Source: JAJPHF01 sp035293805 (GTDB taxonomy: Bacteria; Chloroflexota; UBA6077; JAJPHF01). Taken from it: a stretch of 64,000 nt of DNA. The translations under genes were made by a program, and so were the position numbers. Below the pieces are notes generated by a model. It did not search any database. It was not told the DNA's origin and saw only the letters and a program-made list of their open reading frames with translations. Below, piece by piece: positions 43,540-52,038 of the stretch (position 1 is its first letter; every line of letters begins with the position of its first letter). The DNA is taken from assembly GCA_035293805.1 (NCBI GenBank), contig DATGMD010000060.1, positions 62,001-126,000 of the forward strand, given 5' to 3'.

Positions 43540-46050
43540 CTAGCCGTCGGGCGCCGGCGCCGGGGCGGGCGCGGCCTCCGCCGCGACGGCTGCCCGCGGC
43601 AACCAGAGCGAGAAGGTGGTGCCCTGGTCCTCGCCACGGCTCTCCGCCCAGATACGGCCGCCGTGGCGCTGCGCGATCTCTCGACAAATGTACAGGCCCA
43701 GCCCCATGCCGGGAATGTGGCGACGCGCCGCGTTCGGCGCGCGGCCGAACGGCTCGAATACGCTGTCCACGCTCTCCCCCGGCAGGCCGATACCGGCGTC
43801 CTGGACCTGGACGAGCACGCCGCCATCGCTCGGCAACAAGCGAACGTGTACCTGGCCCCCCTGGGGTGAATACTTGGCCGCGTTGTCCAGCAAGTTCGTC
43901 AGAATCTGCTCGATCCGGTGCGCATCGGCCACAATCGTGCAAGGCTCGACGGCGAGGTCGACCACCAGCCGGTGTCTGCCGTCGAGCTGCTCGCCAAAGC
44001 GGCTCGTCACCTCGCGCAGGAGCACGGCCAGATCGAGCGGGTGCGGGCGGAGCAGCAGCTGCCCCATGCGGATGCGCGAGACGTCGAGCAGGTCCTGGAT
44101 CAAATCGTTCAGTCGGTTGCTGGCCTCGTCGATGCGCTGCAGGCCGCGCGCGAGCTGGTCCGGCACGAGCTGGCCCCGGGCCTGCGCGGCCTGCAGCACC
44201 TGCGCGAAGCCCTTCACTCCCGCCAGCGGCGTCCGCAGCTCGTGGGACGCGATCGAGAGAAACTCGTCGCGGGCGCGCACTGCCTCTTGCGCCTGCTTGT
44301 AGAGGCGGGCGTTGTCCACCGCCAGCGCGCAGCGGCGGGCGAGGTCTTCGGCCAGCGCCAGGTCGTCGGGACCGAACACCCGCCCGGAGTCCGCGCTGGC
44401 GAGCGTGAGCGCGCCCAGCGTGCGGCCGCGCGCGCACAAGGGGACCACCATCAGCGAGCGCGGGCCGAGTTCGCGGACCAGCCGCAGATGTTCGGGGTCG
44501 GTGATATTGGCGGCCTGTATCTCGGGCGAGACTTGGGGCAAGAACACTGGCTGGCCAGTGCTCAGCGCTCGTGCGAGCGCGTTTGGCGCACCGGGGCCGG
44601 GCGCCAGGCGCGCGTGTACCGCCCGCGCCAGCTCGACCTTGGCGGGGTCCGCGTGTGCGACCTCCACCGTGCGTGGCACACCCTCGTCGTCCACCACGTC
44701 GACGGCCGCCCAATCGGCGAGGTGGGGCACCGCCAGTCGCGCGACGCTCGTGAGCGTGGCCTGGTAGTCGAGCGAGCTGGCGAGCAGCGTGCTGGCCTCG
44801 GCCAGGAAGGCGAACCGGCGCTCGGCCGCCTCGGCCGCCGCCCGGGCCGCCTGCTCGCGCGCGAGAAGCTGCGCCCGCTCGGCCTCGCGACCGGCCACTG
44901 CCTCGCGCATGGTAGCGAAGGCGGCGACCAGCGACCCCAGCTCGTCGCTCGCCGGCGCGAGCTTCGGCAACGGCGCGGCCGGGTCCCCCGCGCCGAACGC
45001 CTCGGCCGCCCGCGCTAGCTCGCGGACCGGCCGCGTGAGGGTGCGAGCCAGCCATAGCGCCGCGACCAGCGCCAGCAGCATGCTGATGCCCAGGCCGGAC
45101 AGCGCGAGCCGCCACGAGCGATCGGCCGGGTCCAGCACCGCGGCCTCCGGACGCTCCACCACGACCGTCCAGCCGAGCGTCCCGACGGGCGCATAGCCCG
45201 CCACCCGTGCCTCGCCGTCGAGCGTGTAGTGTACGGTACCCGGGCCCACGAGGCGGCTCCCGACCGGCACGCCAAGCCCCGAGTAGTCCGGGCGCTCTTG
45301 CACCAGCTGGCGATCGGGGTGAAGCAGTACGCGTCCGTCGTCGTCGAGCACGAAGGCCTGTCCGCCGGCGCCTACGGCCACGTGCTCCACCACGTCGGAC
45401 AAAGTTGCCATGTCGATCACCACGCCGACCGCGCCCACGACGTTCCGGTCGGCATCGCGGATGGGCGTGACGATAGTCAGCGAGGAACGGCCGCCGGTCA
45501 GCGCCGGATGGACGTCCCAGGCCTGCTGGCCGCGCGCCATGGCGGTCTGGAACGCCTCTAATTCGGCGATCAACGACGCGCCGCCGTCCACCGACGACGC
45601 GACGCGACGGCCAGTCGTGTCAAACGTCGAGATGCGCGCGAAGGCCTCGTACTGCGGGGATAGGTTCCTTAGCGCGGTCTCCTGCTGTGCCGGGTTCATG
45701 CCGACGATCGCGGGCAGGACCGCCAGCCCGCGGCAGATGCTCGTCAAATCGTCGAAGTGTACCTCTAGCTCGCCGGCGAACCCCCGCGCCAGCCCGGCCA
45801 GCTCCTGCGACGACTGGTTCACCAGCGCCTGGCGGTCCAGTGTCGCTACGCCGAGCCCGACGAGCGCCAACGGCAGCACGCCGATGAGCACCAGGGCGAG
45901 GAGGAAGCGCGCCTGGAGCGTGCGGCCAAAGGGCACCGATGGCGGGCCGAGCGCGCTCACGTGCCGATCCGCGGCGGCGGGGCGGCCACTCGCCGGCCGC
46001 CGTGCCAGACTGCCATAAAGAGTCCTCTGCCCGTAGGGCCTCGTGCGCAT
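43540..46050 (-). CDS. Membrane sensor histidine kinase with Cache-like, HAMP and GAF domains
   Basis: An 836-aa hybrid-free kinase. A membrane segment lies at ~49-70, an extracytoplasmic sensor of Cache type at ~75-320 with a PIRDADRNVVGAVGVVIDM strand, a second segment at ~322-345, HAMP at ~346-400 and GAF at ~425-590. The H box is FLSIASHELRTPL, followed by NLLDNAAKYSPQGG (N), DAGIGLPGE (G1) and GMGLGLYI (G2). No response regulator is next to it. Start uncertain: no ribosome site at ATG 46050, and GTG 45960 is possible. Confidence 0.88.
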   Translation of the reverse strand: MRTRPYGQRTLYGSLARRPASGRPAAADRHVSALGPPSVPFGRTLQARFLLALVLIGVLPLALVGLGVATLDRQALVNQSSQELAGLARGFAGELEVHFDDLTSICRGLAVLPAIVGMNPAQQETALRNLSPQYEAFARISTFDTTGRRVASSVDGGASLIAELEAFQTAMARGQQAWDVHPALTGGRSSLTIVTPIRDADRNVVGAVGVVIDMATLSDVVEHVAVGAGGQAFVLDDDGRVLLHPDRQLVQERPDYSGLGVPVGSRLVGPGTVHYTLDGEARVAGYAPVGTLGWTVVVERPEAAVLDPADRSWRLALSGLGISMLLALVAALWLARTLTRPVRELARAAEAFGAGDPAAPLPKLAPASDELGSLVAAFATMREAVAGREAERAQLLAREQAARAAAEAAERRFAFLAEASTLLASSLDYQATLTSVARLAVPHLADWAAVDVVDDEGVPRTVEVAHADPAKVELARAVHARLAPGPGAPNALARALSTGQPVFLPQVSPEIQAANITDPEHLRLVRELGPRSLMVVPLCARGRTLGALTLASADSGRVFGPDDLALAEDLARRCALAVDNARLYKQAQEAVRARDEFLSIASHELRTPLAGVKGFAQVLQAAQARGQLVPDQLARGLQRIDEASNRLNDLIQDLLDVSRIRMGQLLLRPHPLDLAVLLREVTSRFGEQLDGRHRLVVDLAVEPCTIVADAHRIEQILTNLLDNAAKYSPQGGQVHVRLLPSDGGVLVQVQDAGIGLPGESVDSVFEPFGRAPNAARRHIPGMGLGLYICREIAQRHGGRIWAESRGEDQGTTFSLWLPRAAVAAEAAPAPAPAPDG

Positions 46051-46103
46051 CGCTGTCGCCGCTGGGCTTCGCCCGTGCAGCGGTCCGCGCTCGGTCGGAG
46101 TGA

Positions 46104-47072
46104 TTAGGCTGTTCGCACGGTGTTCCGCAGCGTGCCCAGATGGGTCACCGTCGCCTCCACCACGTCTCCCGGCCGCAAGTACCAGCTACCGTCCGGGCGT
46201 CCGGCCGCCACGCCGGATGGGGTGCCAGTGGTGACCAGATCGCCCGGGTACAGCGTCATTTGCGACCAGTGCGCGATGAGCGTGGGCAGGTCGTGAATCA
46301 TCTGGGCCGTGTTGCCGCGCTGGCGCAGCTCGCCGTTGACTCGCAGCTCGATCGTTAGGTCCTGTGGATTCGGCACCTCGTCGGCAGTCACCAGGTACGG
46401 CCCGAGCGGCCCCGCGGTATCGAAGTTCTTGCCGAGCACGTGGTTGCCACGTTGGCTCTCGGTGCGCTGCACGTCCCGGGCGCTCAGGTCGTTGAAAATC
46501 GTGAAGCCGCCCACGTAGCTCAGCGCCGCGTCGCGCGGCACGTTCTTGCACGGGCGGCCGATCACGGCGGCGACCTCCGCCTCGTAGTCGAGGGCGTGCG
46601 TGAAGTGTGGGTAGATGACGGCCCCGTTGTGGCCGACGAGCGTCGAGGCCACCTTCACGAACCCCGACGGCCACTCGCCCGAGGGAGTGCCGCCGACCTC
46701 GGCTGCATGCTCCGCGAAGTTCCGCCCGGCGGCCAGGATCTTCCCCGGGCGCGGCACAGGGGGGAGAAACTCGACCTGGTCCACCGCGTACAGCAGCGGC
46801 TGAGCCGTTTGGCCGGCCGGCTCGCGTCCCTCGCGTAGCGCCTGCTCGGCGCGCTCCACCACCTGGTAAGCGAGCGCAAACGCCTCCTCGCCGCCGTCGA
46901 GAAACGCCTGCGCGTGCCGCAGCAGCCGCGAGGCCTCCACTCGGTCGGGCAAGCTGTACTCGGATAACAGCACCATGCCGCCCGCCCGCAGTGCGATCAG
47001 CCGCCCATCCTCCAGCAGCGCCCCGAACTGGCCGGCCGGGGTCTGGCGCGTCCGGAAAGTTGCCAGCTTCAT
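46104..47072 (-). CDS. Fumarylacetoacetate hydrolase family protein
   Basis: A 322-aa protein. After an N-terminal domain, the FAH core carries GRNFAEHAAEVG near residue 116, the metal Glu pair in HALDYEAEVAAVIGRP near 158, and TGTPSGVAAGRPDG near 283. Members hydrolyse fumarylpyruvate, acylpyruvates or isomerise homoprotocatechuate products. With the bicupin and maleate-isomerase-like genes it may belong to a ring-cleavage route. ATG 47072 has GAGAGGAC upstream. It diverges from the alcohol dehydrogenase gene. Confidence 0.88.
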   Translation of the reverse strand: MKLATFRTRQTPAGQFGALLEDGRLIALRAGGMVLLSEYSLPDRVEASRLLRHAQAFLDGGEEAFALAYQVVERAEQALREGREPAGQTAQPLLYAVDQVEFLPPVPRPGKILAAGRNFAEHAAEVGGTPSGEWPSGFVKVASTLVGHNGAVIYPHFTHALDYEAEVAAVIGRPCKNVPRDAALSYVGGFTIFNDLSARDVQRTESQRGNHVLGKNFDTAGPLGPYLVTADEVPNPQDLTIELRVNGELRQRGNTAQMIHDLPTLIAHWSQMTLYPGDLVTTGTPSGVAAGRPDGSWYLRPGDVVEATVTHLGTLRNTVRTA

Positions 47073-47213
47073 CGCCGTCCTCTCCCCGCGACCTGCCTCC
47101 ATCGTAGCGCGCAAGGCTATTTCTGGGCTAGCGCGTCCCGCCCTGGCCGGCGTGGCTATACTGAGGCGGCACTAGGCGCGCCGGCGCGGCGCTAAGCGGT
47201 CGGGAGGGGCGCG

Positions 47214-48266
47214 ATGCAAGCCTGGCAGTTCGAGGCGTTTGGCGGGCCGGAGAAACTGGCGCGGCACGAGGTGGAGCGCCCCGCGCCGGGTCCGGGTGAG
47301 GCGCTAGTGCGCGTCACGTACTGCGGCGTGAACCCGATCGACCGCAGCGTGGGCGCCGGCCGTTTCCCCTGGATCGCGCTGCCCCACACCCCCGGCGCCG
47401 AAATCGTCGGCGTACTGGAGGCGGTGGGGCCTGGCCCGGCGAACGAGGCGCCGCCGCTGGGCACGCCGGTCGCGCTGGCCTTCCGCATCTTTTGCGGTCG
47501 ATGCTACTACTGCCTGCGCGGCCACGAGGAGGCGTGCATCGCCGACCCGCGGGGCGCGAACGCACCGGTCGCCATCGGCGTGACGGCGCCCGGCGGCTGG
47601 GCGGAGTACGTCCTGGCGCCGGCCAAGAACTGCCTGCCGCTGCCGCCCGGGCTGGCGGCCGAGATCGCCTGCACCGCCGTCGTGGACGGCACTACCGCCT
47701 GGCATCTGCTGGACCGCGCGCGCGTTGCGCCAGACGAGCGCGTGCTGGTGGTCGGCGCCACCGGCGGCGTGGGCCTGTACGCCCTCCAGATCGCGCGCCA
47801 GCGCGGGGCGCTGGTGGCCGCCATCGCGGGGGGCGCTGAGAAGGCCGCGGCGCTGCGGGAGTTCGGCCCCGACCTGCTCCTCGATCGCACCCGCGACGAC
47901 GTGGTGGCGCGCGTGCGCGAGTGGACCGGCGGCCGCGGCGTGGACGTGGCCATCGACCCCGTCGGGGCGGCCACCTGGGACGCGAGCCTGGCCACGCTGG
48001 CGCCGCTCGGCCGCTACGCGACCTGTGGCGTGCTCACCGGCGCCGAGGTGAAGCTGAACCTCGCGCCGCTCTACGCGCAGGAGCAGGAGATCGTGGGCTC
48101 GACGGGCGGCACGCGCGCCGACTTGCAGCAGGTGCTCGAGGGCTTGGCGGCCGGGCGCCTGCGCGCCGCGATCTGGCGCACCTTCCCCTTCGCTGAGGCG
48201 CGCGAAGCGCTCGCCGCCCTCGGCGCCGAGGACCGCGTCGGCAAGCTCCTCCTGCACGTGAGCTAG
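47214..48266 (+). CDS. Zinc-type alcohol dehydrogenase / quinone oxidoreductase
   Basis: A 350-aa MDR protein. GroES-like domain: VTYCGVNPIDRS near residue 34 and GAEIVGVLEAVG near 61. The four structural-zinc cysteines are in FCGRCYYCLRGHEEAC near 93-108. NAD(P) motif: VVGATGGVGLYALQIAR near 177. The substrate is unknown. Its stop TAG shares CTAG with the stop of the convergent Nudix gene. Confidence 0.9.
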   Translation: MQAWQFEAFGGPEKLARHEVERPAPGPGEALVRVTYCGVNPIDRSVGAGRFPWIALPHTPGAEIVGVLEAVGPGPANEAPPLGTPVALAFRIFCGRCYYCLRGHEEACIADPRGANAPVAIGVTAPGGWAEYVLAPAKNCLPLPPGLAAEIACTAVVDGTTAWHLLDRARVAPDERVLVVGATGGVGLYALQIARQRGALVAAIAGGAEKAAALREFGPDLLLDRTRDDVVARVREWTGGRGVDVAIDPVGAATWDASLATLAPLGRYATCGVLTGAEVKLNLAPLYAQEQEIVGSTGGTRADLQQVLEGLAAGRLRAAIWRTFPFAEAREALAALGAEDRVGKLLLHVS

Positions 48267-48799
48267 TGGCGCAGCCGCTCGCGGGCTCGGGCGATCCCCA
48301 CGATCGTGACCGCGTCGCGCAGGTCGCCGCGGCAGCAGCGTGCCCAGGCTTCCGCCAGCGGCACACGCGCGATTGTTAGCGCCTCGGTGCCCTCGGGCGT
48401 CGCCACGCCCTCGCGCAGGCCGGTCGCCAGGAACAGGTGGCTCGTCTGCGTGGTCAGGCCCTGGCTCAGATAGAAGCTGCCCAGCGGCTCCCAGCGGTCG
48501 GCCTGGATGCCAGTCTCCTCGCGCAGCTCGCGCTGCGCGGCCGCCAGCGGCGCCTCGCCCGGCTCCAGCCCGCCGGAAGGAATGCTCCAGCTATACGCCT
48601 CGACAGGGTAGGCCCATTCGCCCACCAGGACGACGGTGCCGGCGGCATCCACCGCGACGGCGCCTGCGTTGTCGGCCGTCTCCACCACGTACCAGTCGCC
48701 GGCGCCGCCGTCGGGCCGTACCACCTCGTCGTGGCGCACGCGGAAGTACGGATTGGCGTGGGCGACGCGCGACGTGAGGCGCCGCCAGGGGTTCCGCAT
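48263..48799 (-). CDS. Nudix hydrolase (ADP-ribose pyrophosphatase-like)
   Basis: A 178-aa protein with a complete Nudix box, GGLEPGEAPLAAAQ then RELREETGI, near residues 76-98. An upstream WSIPSGGLEPGE context and a downstream LGSFYLSQGLTTQTSHLFLA loop suit ADP-ribose or similar nucleotide-sugar substrates. It is a cytoplasmic housekeeping enzyme by family. The start ATG 48799 lies 7 nt after the stop of the upstream 181-aa gene, so the two may be cotranscribed. Confidence 0.9.
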   Translation of the reverse strand: MRNPWRRLTSRVAHANPYFRVRHDEVVRPDGGAGDWYVVETADNAGAVAVDAAGTVVLVGEWAYPVEAYSWSIPSGGLEPGEAPLAAAQRELREETGIQADRWEPLGSFYLSQGLTTQTSHLFLATGLREGVATPEGTEALTIARVPLAEAWARCCRGDLRDAVTIVGIARARERLRH

Positions 48800-48806
48800 C
48801 CCCGCG

Positions 48807-49352
48807 CTACTCGTCGCCGCTCAGCCAGTCGAGCGCGCGCTGGCGGCGCTCGTCGGCGGCCGGCGGCGCGAACGGATTGGTCGCCGGCCCGCTCGGGCGC
48901 TCGCCCACGAAGGGATTCGGCGCGGCCGGGGCGGGCGGGCGCGATGCCCGCCGTCCGGTCGGGGTGCCGAAGGGATTGGCCGCGTCGGCCTGCGGCCGCT
49001 CGGCCACGGACGGCGCCTCCCCGGCTGGCAGGCTGGCCAGCCAGGCGGCCAGTCGCGCGACGGACACCTCGGCCGCCGGGCGATCGTCGAACACGCTTTC
49101 GAACTCCTCGGCCGGGCGCGGGCCGCTGGGCGCGGCGCTCTCGTCCAGTCCGCGGGCGCGGGTGTACTGGCGCACGCGCAGGCGATGGCCCCCGTGCGCG
49201 ACCTCCAGCTCGACGTGCTCGTAGCCGTGGAAGTCCAGCTCGTCACGCCGAACGCGGGCGCCGTGGCGGCGGAAGAAGCTCACGCTCAGGCGGTCCAGGC
49301 CGCCCTGTACTTGGCGGGCCAGGTCCTCGTAGTCCCAGTCCAGCAAGCTCAT
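48807..49352 (-). CDS. Hypothetical protein with three NPF motifs
   Basis: A 181-aa protein not assigned to a family. The first half is folded-looking (DWDYEDLARQVQGGLDRL, then ELDFHGYEHVELEVAHGG). The second half is Pro/Ala-rich with three spaced motifs (ANPFGTPTGR, PNPFVGERPSG, TNPFAPP). It has no signal or membrane segment. GAGGAGGGG precedes ATG 49352. It may act as a flexible binding partner, which is inference. Confidence 0.6.
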   Translation of the reverse strand: MSLLDWDYEDLARQVQGGLDRLSVSFFRRHGARVRRDELDFHGYEHVELEVAHGGHRLRVRQYTRARGLDESAAPSGPRPAEEFESVFDDRPAAEVSVARLAAWLASLPAGEAPSVAERPQADAANPFGTPTGRRASRPPAPAAPNPFVGERPSGPATNPFAPPAADERRQRALDWLSGDE

Positions 49353-49471
49353 CGGCCCCTCCTCGGCCGCGCGGCCAGCCAGGCTCCTCCCACCGCGCGG
49401 CGACTTGCCGATCTCGCCCCCGGCCACATTCTGCCACCCGCGGTCGCTCCCCGGCACGTGCCCTCGCCTCG

Positions 49472-50599
49472 CTACTCCGTGAGGCGCCGCTCGCAGAGCA
49501 AGCCCCCGGTCGCGGCGAGCAGCAGCGCGATGCCCACGATGGCGAACGCTTCGGCGACCCCGGTCCGGCCGGCGACGAGTCCGAAGACGACCGGGCTGAG
49601 CATGTTCGACCACTCGTTGCCGGTGTTCCGCAGTGCCGTGCCCAGCCCACGCTCGGCCGCCGACGTCTGCTCGCCGACGAGCGTGAGCAGCGGCGGCAGG
49701 GTGATCGCGATCGACGTGCCCCAGAGCAGCCCCACCAGGGCAATGGTCCAGAGGTTGTGCAGGTAGCCGGTCACCCACATCGCGGCGCCGCCGATCATCA
49801 GCGCCAGGAACAGCGCGCGTCCCGCGCCGAGCCGCTCCTGCACACGCCCCATGCCGAGCGTCGCCGCCACGCCCGCCAGGGTGCCGGCGCTGAGGACTAG
49901 GCCAGCGGTCGCCGGGCCCTCGCCGATCTCCAGCAGGTACACGGGGATGAACGGCGTGCGGATGCTGGTAAGGGCCAGGCGAATGATCGTGCCGCCGAGC
50001 AGCAGTAGCACGCCGACGCGCAGCAGCATCGCGCCGGCGCTGCGATACACGTGCCAGAGGTTCCAGCCCGGCGTCGGAGGCAAGGCCGTGGGAGCAGGGA
50101 GCATGAGCGTGCCGGCGGCGCTGATGGCGTAAGCCACGGCGCCGAAGGCGAAGGCGGCGCCGAAGCCCGAGCGCTCGATGAGCTGGCCGCCGATCAGCGG
50201 CGCCAGAAAGGTCGCCCCACCCGTGACGACGCTAAAGCCCGTCGTCCGCCGCGCCAGGTGCGCCCGCGGGGTAATCTGGATCAGGTACGCCTGCGCTGCC
50301 ACCCAGGCCACCGTGCGCCCCAGGCCCGCGGCGACCTGGAGCGGCACGAGCCACCAGTACCCCGGCGCGAACGGGAAGAACCCCGCCGCCAGTACCGTGA
50401 GCATGGCGCCGCCGATGAGCACCACCCGCGCCCCGTGCCGGTCCACGAGCGCGCCCGCCGGCACGGTGAGCACGCTGGACAGCAGCGCGGCCGCGCCGGC
50501 GATGAGCCCAACGCTCGCGGGCGGCGCCCCGAGCGCGAGCCCCCACAGGGGGACCACGAACGAGAGATAGACGTAGCCGCCTGAGCCGATCGCGCCCAC
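49472..50599 (-). CDS. MFS transporter
   Basis: A 375-aa protein with about twelve membrane segments. The loop 2-3 motif is GALVDRHGARVVL near residue 48, and a second-half copy is GRVQERLGAGRALF near 254. Drug- or sugar-type ligands are possible. The start is uncertain: GTG 50599 is listed, but the upstream frame (GPRGIRQLLYL) looks like the natural N-terminus and may begin at a rarer codon near 50606-50620. The ribosome site GGAGGG lies further upstream, near 50640. Confidence 0.83.
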   Translation of the reverse strand: MGAIGSGGYVYLSFVVPLWGLALGAPPASVGLIAGAAALLSSVLTVPAGALVDRHGARVVLIGGAMLTVLAAGFFPFAPGYWWLVPLQVAAGLGRTVAWVAAQAYLIQITPRAHLARRTTGFSVVTGGATFLAPLIGGQLIERSGFGAAFAFGAVAYAISAAGTLMLPAPTALPPTPGWNLWHVYRSAGAMLLRVGVLLLLGGTIIRLALTSIRTPFIPVYLLEIGEGPATAGLVLSAGTLAGVAATLGMGRVQERLGAGRALFLALMIGGAAMWVTGYLHNLWTIALVGLLWGTSIAITLPPLLTLVGEQTSAAERGLGTALRNTGNEWSNMLSPVVFGLVAGRTGVAEAFAIVGIALLLAATGGLLCERRLTE

Positions 50600-50750
50600 C
50601 AGGTACAGCAGTTGGCGTATCCCTCGCGGGCCTCGGTCCCTCCGGCCCCTTCCCTTCCCGGGACAGGCTAGAGTAGTTAGCGGCCAGGAGTCCCCCGCGG
50701 GGCCGTAAGCTCGGATAGCTGCAGCCTCGCTGGGTCGGGGGCTTCGTTAG

Positions 50751-50820
50751 TCTACCGCTCCGTGGAGGAGGCGCGCACGCCTGAGTCTACTGCCCCGTGG
50801 AGGAGGTCCGCACGCCTGGC
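50751..50820. repeat. 35-bp tandem duplication
   Basis: Copies at 50751-50785 and 50786-50820 share TCTAC, then CCGTGGAGGAGG, then CGCACGCCTG, with a few changes. No coding role seen. Confidence 0.75.
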
Positions 50821-50964
50821 GCCCGCCTCGCGCGGGCCAGCGCGAGCAGCCCGCGGACCACTCACGGGCGCCCCGCACCATCCGATTCCGCGCGAATTCG
50901 CCGGGGACTGCTACCACCCCCGGCTCGCTCTCGTAGCGAATTCGCTGGCGAGGAGTCGAGTGGC

Positions 50965-50995
50965 GTAGGGGCGGGTTTCATGCCCGCCCGCGGCC
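50965..50995. repeat. Dispersed hairpin repeat, third copy
   Basis: GTAGGGGCGGG-TTTCAT-GCCCGCCC followed by GCGGCC, the same as the second unit at 25681-25709. The stem is GGGCGGG/CCCGCCC with a short loop. Confidence 0.75.
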
Positions 50996-51365
50996 CGCAG
51001 GCCGCAGCCCCGCCCCCAGCCGACCCCCTCTGAGGCTGCACACCGCTACCTGCCGGCGCCTGCGAGGTAGGGCCGGGGCTCGTCCCCTGCCGCCCGGACA
51101 GCCCCGCCCGGGGCCAGCAGCTTGGCAACCGCGCCCCGCGCTCGCCGCCCGCAACGCCGGTGTCGCCGCCACACCGACCGGAAGGGACCCTCACCAGTTT
51201 GCCCCGGACGACCGCGCCCCGCCAATGCATTACCTGTAGAGGCGCGGCTTGCCGCGCCCTGCCCGATCGCCGCCCGGCCCGGCGTTTCCGGCGCTGCTTG
51301 CTGCGCCCTGCTCGGTCGGCCAATCGGGCCAGCGTCATATCGAATCCGGTCAGGGGCATCCCTCC

Positions 51366-51442
51366 CCCTCTCCCTCTGGGAGAGGGCCGGGGTGAGGGCC
51401 GGTCCCTCCCCCTCTCCCCCTGGGAGAGGGTCGGGGCGAGGG
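51366..51442. repeat. Two REP-like hairpins (copies 4 and 5)
   Basis: Copies at 51366-51398 (CCCTCTCCCTCTGGGAGAGGG) and 51410-51442 (CCCTCTCCCCCTGGGAGAGGG), each with a GGGG(T/C)GAGGG tail. They precede duplicated element B just as copies 2 and 3 precede element A. Confidence 0.85.
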
Positions 51443-51482
51443 CGTCCCTCGCCGGCTAGCTTGCCAGGCCGGCCCGGTGTCA

Positions 51483-51749
51483 GGCCGCGAGGCGCGCCGG
51501 AGAGCGCCCGCTATCTCGCGCGACGTGGTCGCTTATCTTACGCCGTACACGCCTCCCCCGCGCCCGCCGCCTGCGCCCATGCCCGGGGCACGCCCCCGCC
51601 GGCCCGGCCCGCGGCAGGCTACCAGGGAGTATCGTACGGGGTAAACGATGCGATCTTCCGCGCCCGACCAGCGCGCGCAGACCCGCGCCCGGCCTAGCGT
51701 TTAACCACCCGGTAAAGGAGCATCGTTTGACCGTTCCTCGGTTAAACTG
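51483..51749. repeat. Duplicated 265-bp structured element, copy B
   Basis: Second copy of 21284-21548. The inverted repeat AAACGATGC (51643-51651) with GCATCGTTT (51720-51728) is kept, and the flanking C-G pair of copy A is T-G here, a change that still pairs in RNA. This copy also has a perfect GTTTAACC (51699-51706) and GGTTAAAC (51740-51747), which is broken in copy A. Confidence 0.8.
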
Positions 51750-51844
51750 ACGCACCCGGCCGGCGGGTCCGCCGGCGCATCGAGTGCGTCGCTTCCCATC
51801 TGCTGCAACAGCACCGTGGCGGGTGCGCATTCTTCGCGCACGCC

Positions 51845-51873
51845 TAGGCAACGAGGGAGTTCAGGACTATACT
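51845..51873 (+). promoter_or_regulatory. Candidate promoter for the one-haem propeller gene
   Basis: TAGGCA (51845-51850), 17 nt, TATACT (51868-51873). The -10 is good and the -35 keeps four of six consensus bases. It leaves a leader of about 160 nt before ATG 52039. Confidence 0.45.
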
Positions 51874-52038
51874 AGGGACCGACCGAAAGGCCGAGAGCGC
51901 GGCGGGGCCAGGAAACTCCCTCCCCCACGCGATCGGCTCCTGGGCGGTGCTGACGGCAAGCGCGCCCGCTGCACGTCGGGCGGCGCGCTCGGATACCGAA
52001 CGGGCGACGGGGCAGAGCGAGCAGGGTGGAGGCGGACC

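Larger units (their letters stand above)
50600..52038. other. 1.4-kb gene-free region packed with repeats and a promoter
   Basis: From left to right: a 35-bp tandem pair (50751-50820), a GGGGCGGG hairpin repeat (50965-50995), two REP-like hairpins (51366, 51410), the second copy of the 265-bp element (51483-51749), and a candidate promoter (51845-51873). No convincing gene; frames here are Arg/Pro-rich. Confidence 0.7.
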
